Assembly (NCBI GenBank): GCA_964344185.1
Contig: CAYFMN010000023.1
Span: forward strand, 11,514 to 75,513
Direction of reading: 5' to 3'
Length of the DNA: 64,000 nucleotides
Origin: JAJDAT01 sp964344185
GTDB lineage: Bacteria; Nitrospinota; Nitrospinia; Nitrospinales; JAJDAT01
Shown here: one piece after another, positions 1 to 8,626 of the stretch
Layout: each line of letters opens with the position of its first letter
Position numbering within the stretch: position 1 is the stretch's first letter
Position numbers and translations under genes: made by a program
Notes under the pieces: generated by a model
Database searches by the model: none
Told to the model about the DNA's origin: nothing
The model's input: the letters and a program-made list of their open reading frames with translations, nothing else

Positions 1-184
1 GGACATCGTAATTAAAATCGCGAACCTTATCCCATTTTTTAAACCAGGTAAACTTTTCAGCTTCTCCCGACCAAAAACCTTCGGGGTCGTTAATAGAACG
101 CTCATACATTTCCCGGTACTCGTCCATTGATTTAATCCAAGCTCTATTACTTGAATCTTCAGACGGTTTATATATCTCCGACAT
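1..184 (-). CDS. acsA: Acetyl-CoA synthetase, N-terminal part
   Basis: The complementary strand reads 61 codons from ATG at 184 to the window edge, so only the N-terminus is present. The peptide has the pattern of the acetyl-CoA synthetase N-terminal domain: Y-x-E-M-Y-E-R-S-I-N-D-P near residue 25, then FW, then a W-F-K-K-W-D-K-V segment near residue 50. The family activates acetate to acetyl-CoA through acetyl-AMP in the cytoplasm. A GGAG ribosome site lies 7 bases before the ATG. The start is 22 bases after the stop of the DUF1566 gene, so the two are probably co-transcribed. The catalytic domains lie outside the window, so activity and exact substrate (acetate or propionate) cannot be judged. 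Confidence 0.8.
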   Translation of the reverse strand, partial: MSEIYKPSEDSSNRAWIKSMDEYREMYERSINDPEGFWSGEAEKFTWFKKWDKVRDFNYDV

Positions 185-206
185 ATAAAAACTCCATTAT
201 TAATCT

Positions 207-635
207 TTATGGGGAAATTTTTCTAACTCCACGCGAGGCTTCAGATAAAGTCCACAAGCCGTCTGGATCATCAAAAGTCCCTTCACGAATATTCAATACG
301 CAAGTTCGCGCCCGTCCAGCAACTATTTCCGCAACGATGGTGAACCCTCCCCCTTTTTCAAATTTATCGCTTATATGAATATCTTTGCCATAAACGTCTT
401 TATTAGAGAATGATTCGTTATACAAAGACTCCATTTGATCTCGGGTTGGAAGACGCCAATCGTCGTAACCTGCAAACTTATTTTCCCTAAGATGCCGAAC
501 ATAGTCCAAGCAATCCTGATAGCAACACCATTTTTTAAGATCATTCATGGAGTCTGTTTTAGTCCACATTAAGTTTGTTTTTAGATCTGTAATCGTGCCG
601 TCGCCATTATCAATAAAACGTTCTTCTTCAGACAT
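207..635 (-). CDS. DUF1566 (Lcl C-terminal-like) domain protein
   Basis: This 142-residue protein is essentially one DUF1566/Lcl-C-terminal-like domain. It shows the hallmark start 'DNGDGTITDLKTNLMW' at about residues 9-24, the 'DDWRLPTRDQMESLY' block at about 58-72, and a late 'GLWTLS' block. Such domains are related to the lectin-like/FGE-like fold and are common in surface or regulatory proteins; the molecular role is not known. No signal peptide is visible, which is unusual for the family and suggests a cytoplasmic protein or a lost leader. It directly precedes the acetyl-CoA synthetase gene on the same strand. Confidence 0.75.
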   Translation of the reverse strand: MSEEERFIDNGDGTITDLKTNLMWTKTDSMNDLKKWCCYQDCLDYVRHLRENKFAGYDDWRLPTRDQMESLYNESFSNKDVYGKDIHISDKFEKGGGFTIVAEIVAGRARTCVLNIREGTFDDPDGLWTLSEASRGVRKISP

Positions 636-747
636 AGAATAACCAATACTGTTGACTTTAAAGCATTTAATTGAAAAAAATGATGAAAGAGAATATCATT
701 TTTCGCGTACCTTTTCAAAGGGTCTTAAACTTGTTCCGGCCTAAAAA

Positions 748-1479
748 GTGATCAAATCAGAGTATCAAAAAATGTTCGATGAGGAACAATCGCATTGGTT
801 TTTTGAAACCAAGCGAATGTTCATTAAAAGCTTTTTGAGCAAAGTTCCATTAAAACCAAACGCAAAAATATTTGAACCTGGTTGCGGCACAGGCGCAAAC
901 CGTTTTCTCTTGGAAAATTATGGCTCTGTGGTTAGTTTCGATTACTCACAAACCGCCGTAGAGTTTTGTAAAAAAAGAGAAATAAAAAATTTAATCAGAG
1001 GGGACTTAAATCAACTTGGAATACAAAACGAAACTTTTGATTTTGTCGCTTTGTTAGACGTTTTGTACCATCAATGGGTAAAAGATGATATATCAGCTTT
1101 GTGCGGTATTGCAAGAATTCTCAAGCCAAAGGGAAAAATTCTCATCACCGACTCCGCATTTCCTTTTTTATTAAGTTCGCATGACAAAGCGGTCATGACA
1201 CGGGAAAGATACACCATATCTTCGATTACGCAAAAATTAGAAAAAGCCGGCTTTAAAGTGTTGCGGTCAAGCTATATGTTTGCAACTACCTTTCCACTCT
1301 TGACATTAGTGCGATTGTTTCAAAAAATAGGTTCTACTAAACAAATTTCTTCAAACGTTTTTAAAGTTCCAAAATTAATAAACCAACTCATTCTTAAAAT
1401 AATGACTTTAGAAGCGAGAATATTAAGTCGTTCTCGCCTGCCCTTTGGCTCAAGCGTCATTATTTTAGCCGAAAAATAA
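748..1479 (+). CDS. Class I SAM-dependent methyltransferase
   Basis: The 243-residue protein has a SAM-binding motif I 'FEPGCGTGAN' at about residues 40-49, an acidic motif II (FDYS) about 20 residues later, and the later 'LKPKGKILITD' strand, all typical of class I methyltransferases of the UbiE/Methyltransf_11 group. The substrate is unknown. I prefer the GTG start at 748 over ATG at 771, because the N-terminal 'YQKMFDEEQSHWFF' matches the helix that usually opens this subgroup. No clear ribosome site is visible. The SGNH/TPR gene starts 28 bases downstream on the same strand, so the pair may act together on a surface glycan or lipid; that is inference. Confidence 0.8.
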   Translation: MIKSEYQKMFDEEQSHWFFETKRMFIKSFLSKVPLKPNAKIFEPGCGTGANRFLLENYGSVVSFDYSQTAVEFCKKREIKNLIRGDLNQLGIQNETFDFVALLDVLYHQWVKDDISALCGIARILKPKGKILITDSAFPFLLSSHDKAVMTRERYTISSITQKLEKAGFKVLRSSYMFATTFPLLTLVRLFQKIGSTKQISSNVFKVPKLINQLILKIMTLEARILSRSRLPFGSSVIILAEK

Positions 1480-1507
1480 TCTCTTAAATTACTTTCAGGA
1501 ATTTCAT

Positions 1508-3532
1508 TTGGCCCGTTTTAAAGTAAAAGAAATTTGTTTAGCTTTCGTCGCATCCCTAATTAGTTTGATTGGAGCGTTTTTTATAATCGAAGGTTATTTC
1601 ATTTTTAAAAATTGGGATCGATCAGTCGCTTTAGGAACTCAATTTGACTCACAATTAGGCTGGGTCAATATCCCCAACTACTCTTTTACTTCGGACAAAA
1701 GAACATACACTACTAATAAACTCGGACTCCGCTCGGAGCCTCTTAACCCATCGGCAAATCACGTTTTGGTCCTTGGAGACTCCGTTGCTTATGGAGCGGG
1801 AGTAAACGATGACGAAACGTTTTCTTATTTGTTGAATAAAATGTTTCCAAATTATCAAATCTTAAATCTGGCAGTTTCCGGTTACGGAGTTGACCAATAT
1901 TACTTGGCGCTAAAAAACTTAATAAACAAAACTAACCCTAAATTAATCATTACTAATATCTATACAGGAAACGATTTAGCGGATACTCGAAGAGATAACT
2001 TGTTTGGAATCAGTAAACCTCTTTTTAAAATCCAGAATGGAGAATTAGTAAATATAAATTCAAAAATTTCCAGGTTCTCTTGCCCCAATTTAATCACTCG
2101 AAGCTGGATTAATAGCATAATGAAAAAGGCTAAACTTCAAAGTTTATTCTGTTCAAACCTAGAGCTTGATCTTTCTTCGGCAAAACTGACAATCAAAAAT
2201 CTTCTTCAACAAATCCATCGTATTGGGAAAAGTAAAAACGCTGAAACGATATTCGTTTTATCTCCTACCCTAATAGGAACTCAATGGCTTAATTGCTATT
2301 GGAGTGGGAAACCTGATAATTGTGAAGGTTTAGACAGTGGATTTCATCACCTGTATGTAGAGTTCAAAGAAATTTTGGAAGAAAATAAGTTCCAATTTTT
2401 AGATTTAAACAACTCATTTCTTTTAAACTCAAAAGGATCAACGAAAGAGTTGGTTTCCTTATATAACCAAAACGGAAAAGACTTCCATCATTATTCGCCA
2501 AAAGGTCATCATCTTGTCGCCAAATATTTAGGCAATTTTATTAATCATGACCTAAAAGCTTCAAGACTTAAAAACAAAACCGCAATTTTATCTTCAGAGG
2601 AAAACGAAAATAAAAAATTAGCTTTTAGTTATTTACAAAATGGAAATTTTAAAAAATCTCTTGAGTTAATAAAAAAAATCATCGTCCAACGTACAAACTT
2701 ATCAGAATTGTATTTCTTATTGGGTTTGGCTCATCAGGGTTTAATACAATACGACGATGCTTTAAAAGCGTTTAGGAAGGCCATTGAGCTAAACCCCTCG
2801 GATTTTAAAAGCCATAACTTGGTTGGTTTGACTTATTTTAAACTTGGAAAAAATTTTGAAGCAATCGTTGCATTCCAAAATTCTCTTAAGATTATGCCCG
2901 ATTTCGCCGACACCCATTTCAATTTAGCTCTAGCTCTGGATGGGGTACAAAAAGGTAAGCAAGCCTTAACTCACATGAGTATTTCTAAAAATTTATATCG
3001 TAGAGATAAAAACGATTTAATGGCGGGACTGGCTGAAAAAGAAATCAACGCTTACTTAACCAAATATAAAATCCCAGCTTCAGCGATAAATAATCAAAGA
3101 TTAACGAACGTCCTTTCCAACTTATCTGAAATTAAAAAGCTGGAAAATATTTTAAAAGAACATCCTCAAGATTTAGAGCGCCGATATCAACTGGCTCAAA
3201 AGTTACTAGACATGAATCAAGCAAAGCTGGCGCAATTAGAACTTGAAACGCTACTAAAAGCTTATCCTACAGGAGCTCAGTTTTGGAACGATTTGGGTTT
3301 TCTACTAATGAAGTTGAATCGATTTGAAGAAGCGAGTGAAAAATTAGAAGCGGCGTTAAAAATAAATCCTGACTTTGCAGGAGCTAATTTTAATTTAGCT
3401 ACGGTAATGGAAATAAGAGGGAATAAGGAAAAAGCTATAACTCATTTGAAAAAGGCCTTAAAAACCTTTCGCCAATTTGATAACGCGAGATTCGTTCGCC
3501 TTTCTGAGGAAGCTTTAAATAGATTACAGTAA
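1508..3532 (+). CDS. Membrane-anchored SGNH hydrolase with C-terminal TPR repeats
   Basis: A 674-residue protein with one N-terminal membrane segment (about 10-30). An SGNH/GDSL-type domain follows: nucleophile block 'VLGDSVAYGAG' with Ser92, and the late block with Asp325 and His328 ('DFHHYSPKGHH'). From about residue 365 to the end there are several tetratricopeptide repeats in two groups, about 365-480 and 550-670, with typical 'ALKAFRKAIELNP' helices. The start is TTG at 1508, supported by AGGA 8 bases upstream; no ATG is available nearby. The SGNH fold often de-O-acetylates or acylates surface polysaccharides. The TPR tail suggests a scaffold on the same side of the membrane as the enzyme. 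It probably forms an operon with the preceding methyltransferase. Confidence 0.75.
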   Translation: MARFKVKEICLAFVASLISLIGAFFIIEGYFIFKNWDRSVALGTQFDSQLGWVNIPNYSFTSDKRTYTTNKLGLRSEPLNPSANHVLVLGDSVAYGAGVNDDETFSYLLNKMFPNYQILNLAVSGYGVDQYYLALKNLINKTNPKLIITNIYTGNDLADTRRDNLFGISKPLFKIQNGELVNINSKISRFSCPNLITRSWINSIMKKAKLQSLFCSNLELDLSSAKLTIKNLLQQIHRIGKSKNAETIFVLSPTLIGTQWLNCYWSGKPDNCEGLDSGFHHLYVEFKEILEENKFQFLDLNNSFLLNSKGSTKELVSLYNQNGKDFHHYSPKGHHLVAKYLGNFINHDLKASRLKNKTAILSSEENENKKLAFSYLQNGNFKKSLELIKKIIVQRTNLSELYFLLGLAHQGLIQYDDALKAFRKAIELNPSDFKSHNLVGLTYFKLGKNFEAIVAFQNSLKIMPDFADTHFNLALALDGVQKGKQALTHMSISKNLYRRDKNDLMAGLAEKEINAYLTKYKIPASAINNQRLTNVLSNLSEIKKLENILKEHPQDLERRYQLAQKLLDMNQAKLAQLELETLLKAYPTGAQFWNDLGFLLMKLNRFEEASEKLEAALKINPDFAGANFNLATVMEIRGNKEKAITHLKKALKTFRQFDNARFVRLSEEALNRLQ

Positions 3533-4024
3533 TCTAGCTTTTACAATTTATAATTCACACGGTTTCAAAATCTAAGCAGTTTTTTAATTTCCCCACCTTC
3601 AAAAGATAAATACAGTCGAAGGACCTCGTATTTCGTAATTTTCAAAAAAAATATCCATTCTATTGACACACCGGTTATCAGGAGCTTTACTTAATTAAAC
3701 GGTGAGTTGTAACTCTAGAACAACATAACCAGCCTAGAAGTTAAACAAGGCTAAAATATTATTCTAGAGCGTTTTTTGTCTATCATTTGGCTATCCTCTC
3801 GCTGATAGGCTGTTATTTACCCCATTAGCGAGAGAGCCAAATACTATTTGATATCGGAAATATTCTCAGAAAAATTAAATACTTCCATAAAACAGCTCAT
3901 ATTAAACAAAAGAATGAATTAAGCATTAATCCTCGTTTTCCCCATTAAATTAAACCGCCCTAAAAACATCTCTTTTCCAGCAATAGCAGCTAAATCTCTT
4001 AAACTATTATTCAAGGAATAAAAA
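3533..4024. other. Intergenic region before the tail-like gene
   Basis: No credible reading frame is visible. The region is AT-rich and contains one strong inverted repeat, listed separately. An AAGGAA ribosome site at the right edge serves the gene starting at 4025. I saw no clear promoter. Confidence 0.5.
3785..3842. repeat. Inverted repeat (hairpin, 16-bp arms)
   Basis: The left arm is ATTTGGCT + CTCTCGCT with an extra ATC between the two blocks. The right arm is the exact complement, AGCGAGAG + AGCCAAAT. The loop is about 23 bases. No T-tract follows on either strand, so a simple intrinsic terminator is unlikely. It could be a repetitive palindromic element, an RNA hairpin or a mobile-element end. 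Confidence 0.6.
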
Positions 4025-6283
4025 ATGATTGACAACAAAACAATCCACCGCAACTATCCATTGCCCGACGCAAATAACACGTTGAAAAACGACGTATTTA
4101 GAATCAGAGATTCATTTGAACAAACTGATATAGATATCAACGATTTATATAATACTTCCGCTGGACTTTCGACCCAAATCGACAGTTTATCCGAAAACAT
4201 TTCTTCAGGTAGTTTCTGGCAGGGGGTTTCTACCGGAAATGGAACAGCATATGATGTAGCCTTAACCCCGCCCCCTTCAAGTTTGAATTTTGGTTTATTT
4301 ATTCACATGAAGGCCCACGTTCAAAATACTGGGCCTGCCACATTAAACGTAAACTCTTTAGGAGCCAAAACGATAATAAAATCGGATGGTAGCAACTTAA
4401 AAGCGGGAGACATATCTACAAACGCTCTTTTAACTATGATTTATGATGGAAGCAATTTCCAACTGTTAAATCCAAAAAACTCAAACGAAGAATTGGAAAA
4501 TGTTAAAAGCAATCTTTTCCGAGCTTTTGAAGAAATTCAAGAAAATCACGGTGGTTCCCTGCTTATGGAGGCGGGCTGGTCCGACTCGTTTTCAAACTCT
4601 AACGAACAAGGCGCCGACGAAGCCAGTTCAACAGGATATCAATACGACCCAACAAACAAACTTTATAAAGGAACAGACCCAGAAACCGGACTAAATACCG
4701 ACCAGGACTTTACAACCGAGGTTGATTACGAATTTTACAAAGAAACCTTGTCCGACGTCAGCATTACCGGGGGTGTTGTCACTTTAAATTCAGGAATATT
4801 AACCTCAAATATAAATTCAGCGAGAGCGATTATCGGCGCTAATGAGGCAATTATTCTAAGCAGAGATTCTGATACGCAATTCACTGTCGAATCGGGCCAT
4901 TCACTGTCAGGAACCAATGTTGCATGCGAGATTTGGTTTCACCAGTTTAAGTCCGGTAAGTTGAGATTAAATGATCGCGAAAATACATCAATAGATGTTT
5001 CAATTACAACGTCGGGGAGCAACGGAGAAATTCAAGTTGGCGCCTCTACCTCAACTTCTGAAAAAGTAGGACAAAGCGCGACAACAACACAATCGGGGAC
5101 ATTACATTCTGTTGAATTTAAATTAAAGAAAATTGGTTCGCCAACAGATAATTATCGTTGTGAAGTTTATGGAATGAATTCACTTAACCCAACTTATCCT
5201 GTGTTAGCCACTTCGGACAATGTGAATGCGTCGGAAATAAGCACAAGTTATGAAATGGTTACTTTTCGGTTTTCCGGATCACAAAAAATAGAACTTTCTG
5301 CATCAACAGAATACGGATTTCTATTAACTAGATTAGGAACTATAGACGCCTCAAATCATTTATTAATGGATGGACAAAATACAAGCGTCTATTCAGGCGG
5401 GCGTCAAGTTTTTTTTGCAAATAACTTGTGGCAAAATCATCCTTCAAGAGATAGTGATTTTGTTTTAAATTTTGGAGAAACCGAAAACGTTACTAATAAG
5501 TACATTCCAATCTACCCAAAGTATTCTAATTTAGTCGACCCTGCCTCCTGGTCGGATGAAAACTCCATGACTCAAACAGAAACGCTAAATTCGGCCAATA
5601 TCTGGTATTTTGAAATATATGCTACAAACAATTATGGGGCAAACACTATCTTAAAAATTACCGACGGAGCTAGCGGTAATATCCGTTCCATCGCTCAAAA
5701 CAATGCAGGTACCTGGGAATACAATACAAACCCTATCTTTGCCTCCACTTCCTGGACAAGCGCAACGTCCAACTCTATGACTCAGGCTATCATAGACGCT
5801 ATGGGAATATCTGTTAATCAAATGACAGGTATTGATAGAGCAGCTACTCCAGACACGGCAATACTTATCGATACTTCAAAAAAACGCGGAACAGGCGTCG
5901 TCTTAAATTCAACAATCAACACAAATAATCCCGAAGTCGAGCAAACCAGAATCACTTACGATACCAAGCGTGGGGCGATGGACCTAATAAGTAAAACCTA
6001 CAACCCAGACTTTGTGCCTAGTTCCGCTTACGTCTGGTCGCGTGCAGAACATTCAGATAATGACGGTCCTGGAACATTTTCTGTCAGTAGAAACGGAGGA
6101 ATCGAATGGACAGTCGTCCCCATGGCTCAACAAGGACTTCCATTAAGTGGTAATATTCGCATTCTTCGCGGAACGGTTGATATAAGCGAACAAATCTCTG
6201 GGCAAGATATACGTTGTCGGTACCAAACTACCCAAGGTAAAAACCAATTTTTACATTCTTGGGGCCTGCAAGGGAAATCATAA
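4025..6283 (+). CDS. Phage-tail-fibre-like structural protein (orphan)
   Basis: This 752-residue protein starts like a phage tail fibre or baseplate-attached protein. The N-terminal 'YPLPDANNTLKNDVFRIRDS' is followed by a coiled-coil-like heptad stretch to about residue 65. A block at about 100-155 reads as 'NTGPATLNVNSLGAKTI ... LKAGDI ... MIYDGSNFQLLNP', which in tail fibres is the recurrent module linking to the particle. The remainder is Ser/Thr/Asn-rich beta-type sequence with low similarity to anything I recognise. There is no signal peptide. It has an AAGGAA ribosome site and its own terminator, but no other phage genes are adjacent, so it is either a prophage or tailocin remnant or a host-adopted fibre. 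Confidence 0.55.
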   Translation: MIDNKTIHRNYPLPDANNTLKNDVFRIRDSFEQTDIDINDLYNTSAGLSTQIDSLSENISSGSFWQGVSTGNGTAYDVALTPPPSSLNFGLFIHMKAHVQNTGPATLNVNSLGAKTIIKSDGSNLKAGDISTNALLTMIYDGSNFQLLNPKNSNEELENVKSNLFRAFEEIQENHGGSLLMEAGWSDSFSNSNEQGADEASSTGYQYDPTNKLYKGTDPETGLNTDQDFTTEVDYEFYKETLSDVSITGGVVTLNSGILTSNINSARAIIGANEAIILSRDSDTQFTVESGHSLSGTNVACEIWFHQFKSGKLRLNDRENTSIDVSITTSGSNGEIQVGASTSTSEKVGQSATTTQSGTLHSVEFKLKKIGSPTDNYRCEVYGMNSLNPTYPVLATSDNVNASEISTSYEMVTFRFSGSQKIELSASTEYGFLLTRLGTIDASNHLLMDGQNTSVYSGGRQVFFANNLWQNHPSRDSDFVLNFGETENVTNKYIPIYPKYSNLVDPASWSDENSMTQTETLNSANIWYFEIYATNNYGANTILKITDGASGNIRSIAQNNAGTWEYNTNPIFASTSWTSATSNSMTQAIIDAMGISVNQMTGIDRAATPDTAILIDTSKKRGTGVVLNSTINTNNPEVEQTRITYDTKRGAMDLISKTYNPDFVPSSAYVWSRAEHSDNDGPGTFSVSRNGGIEWTVVPMAQQGLPLSGNIRILRGTVDISEQISGQDIRCRYQTTQGKNQFLHSWGLQGKS

Positions 6284-6334
6284 AGATTACTCAATAATTA
6301 GTAATTAAAGCATGGCAATTAAACCTATATAATT

Positions 6335-6380
6335 AGAAGGGACATGCTACTTCAAACCATGTTCCTTCTACAACTTTTTT
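6335..6380 (+). terminator. Rho-independent terminator after the tail-like gene
   Basis: Arms AGAAGGGACATG (6335-6346) and CATGTTCCTTCT (6358-6369) pair with one G-U, then a T6 run at 6375-6380 after five bases. Confidence 0.7.
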
Positions 6381-6427
6381 CACATTAAAATCAATTGTGG
6401 CCAGATCGCCCCGAAACCATTTAACTT

Positions 6428-8413
6428 TTAATCATGAATTAAAAAAGTCTTTCTACCTATAAAATAAGCTTTATTATCATGTAGTTCGATTAAATTCCTG
6501 ACTTTATAATTTCCTTCTTTAATTGGGGAAAGCCTAAATTGTATTTTCCAAAAATGATTAATTTCGTCTGACGGGTGCAAATATATTTTATGCGGGTGGA
6601 GTTTTTGAGGCTCTAGTTTTCCATTTTGGATGTTAAATATGCCAAAAAAAGGGGCCAAATAAAAGTATCTCGCAATGCTATTAGCGCCTTTTAGCCAAAA
6701 TGGAACTGCGCCTTGAGTTCTTGAAATAATACTTCTAGAGTTTTGTTTATACTTTCTACCATAAATATGAAGAAGGAAACTGTTCTTTGTTTTTATGTTA
6801 ATGTTTTTTTCTTCATTGGACATAGCTATAATGGCTTTCTCAACTTTTCTTTTTAAAACCAGTATTTTTCCTTCCATTGCTTTATACTTTTCAGCGTTTT
6901 CCACAGTAAATAAAGAATTAGTTTTTAGGGTAAATGTTTCGTTATTGCTTGGCTCAACATTTGTGAATTTGAGATCTTCAATTTTGAGATTTAGAGAATG
7001 GATTCTTAAAGAATTAATTTCCTTTTCGATATCAAAGTTTTTTTCAGTCCAAGGAAAAGCCCACCAAGTTTTTTTATTTACGCCCGCAACCGAAAAAATT
7101 TGATTAGGTTTTATATTCTTATTACTAACGGTTAAAATACGGTTTAATTTCCCTTTTTTGAGAATATTTAGCATTTTCTTAGTGGATATACTCTCAACAT
7201 AATGCCTAAGTACCCTATCTGAGTATGGAAATAAAATTAGATCATAGGGACTAGTATTTGAAAGTAAATACTCTAGGGCTTCTTTAGATTCGGCCAATCG
7301 AGTTAAAGATGAATCTAATTTTTGATCTATGTAATGCTTCGACTCATTAATTGAAACCCCTCCAAAAACTAATAAGACGGAACAAACAAAAACTATCCTT
7401 CCATTGATAGAAATTTTTTGAGCTATTTCATAAATGCCTAAAGAAGCTAATATCATTATGGGAGGAATCCAAAAAACAAACGTTCTTGGCGGTCCCATAA
7501 TTTTACTGAGTAAAACAAATAAAATAGGGAAGATAAAAATACAGGAAAACAGAAATAATAATTGTGTGTTTTTTCTTAATGAAATCAGTCCTAACGCAGA
7601 GAATAAATAGAGAAAGTTACCCCACGGCTGAGATAAATAACTCATTGTTTCTAGAAACCGGGAAACAGTTATATTTAAATCTTTTAGATTTAAATATAAA
7701 TTTGCATATTTCGTATAACTAATTACTCCTCTTTGCAAATCGTCATAAATTATTCCAAAATAAAATGATAAAATAATAAAAAGAGTCCACACCCCCCAAA
7801 CTTCGATTAAAAATTTTAAATTTAGAGTTTTTTTATATTTAGCCGCAATTAAAAAATAAGCTCCCAAACCGCACAATAAGCCCAGGTTACTAGGGATAGC
7901 AAATATAAAACTTACGCCACCCAAACCCCATAAAATCATCCATAATAAATTTGATTTTTGTTCTAAAATTTTAATCAGAGCTATCAATAGAACTATGGTC
8001 AAAAAAATAGAGAATATATAGCCTCTTCCGGCCATTGAGTAAACAAAACGTGGAAAGGAAAACAAAAGAAGAAACGCCGCTATACACCCGACTTGGCGAT
8101 TAGGAAATATAAGTTGGGTCAATAAATAAATAAATGGAATTGAAAATGCTCCTGCTAAAAAAACTGGAAGTCGAAAAACCCACTCATAATCTCCAAAAAC
8201 CCCCATACTAATTCGAGATAAAATGGTAAATAACTTATGATTTGTTATATCTGAATAATTAAAAAATAAACTAGAAAATGGATAAGACCAATCCATTAAG
8301 AAACTAGCCGCTTCGTCGCCTTGAATAGGAAGTATAAAAGCAAATAATGATGAAACCATTCCAAAAATTAATAAGAGAATGGTTATTTGAAAATTTGTTC
8401 GAATTGCTGTCAT
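6428..8413 (-). CDS. GT39/PMT-type membrane glycosyltransferase
   Basis: A 661-residue protein with about ten hydrophobic segments in the first 360 residues, then a soluble C-terminal half. The first loop carries an Asp-Glu pair (Asp33-Glu34 in 'IQGDEAASF'), the position of the catalytic acidic residue in the ArnT/PMT/GT83 family. 'RLPVFLAGAFSIPFIYLL' and a 'RGYIF' block are also typical. The family transfers sugars from polyprenyl phosphate to lipids, glycans or proteins on the periplasmic side. Acceptor and sugar cannot be read from sequence. The start is ATG at 8413 with only a weak ribosome site. It is convergent with the tail-like gene and lies downstream of the clpB terminator, so it is probably transcribed alone. 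Confidence 0.7.
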   Translation of the reverse strand: MTAIRTNFQITILLLIFGMVSSLFAFILPIQGDEAASFLMDWSYPFSSLFFNYSDITNHKLFTILSRISMGVFGDYEWVFRLPVFLAGAFSIPFIYLLTQLIFPNRQVGCIAAFLLLFSFPRFVYSMAGRGYIFSIFLTIVLLIALIKILEQKSNLLWMILWGLGGVSFIFAIPSNLGLLCGLGAYFLIAAKYKKTLNLKFLIEVWGVWTLFIILSFYFGIIYDDLQRGVISYTKYANLYLNLKDLNITVSRFLETMSYLSQPWGNFLYLFSALGLISLRKNTQLLFLFSCIFIFPILFVLLSKIMGPPRTFVFWIPPIMILASLGIYEIAQKISINGRIVFVCSVLLVFGGVSINESKHYIDQKLDSSLTRLAESKEALEYLLSNTSPYDLILFPYSDRVLRHYVESISTKKMLNILKKGKLNRILTVSNKNIKPNQIFSVAGVNKKTWWAFPWTEKNFDIEKEINSLRIHSLNLKIEDLKFTNVEPSNNETFTLKTNSLFTVENAEKYKAMEGKILVLKRKVEKAIIAMSNEEKNINIKTKNSFLLHIYGRKYKQNSRSIISRTQGAVPFWLKGANSIARYFYLAPFFGIFNIQNGKLEPQKLHPHKIYLHPSDEINHFWKIQFRLSPIKEGNYKVRNLIELHDNKAYFIGRKTFLIHD

Positions 8414-8481
8414 TTTTTAGGATTTAATAAACGAAAAACATTATTTTCCATATATTGATATAGAAATTATAAACTAAATCA

Positions 8482-8532
8482 TAAAAAAAGGGTCATGAGG
8501 AACATTAGAATATTTCAATGTCCTCATAACCC
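8482..8532 (-). terminator. Rho-independent terminator of clpB
   Basis: On the minus strand an imperfect 16-bp hairpin (plus-strand arms 8490-8506 and 8517-8532, one mismatch and one bulge) is followed by a seven-T run (plus-strand A7 at 8483-8489). It lies 95 bases past the clpB stop. Confidence 0.75.
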
Positions 8533-8626
8533 TATAAAGGAACAGAAGTCTCGTTTTTTTATGAATCATTCAAAGCTGAAAACCCGAATTACTTACTGAC
8601 CAATCAAAAAAAGAGTTTTCCCAAAA

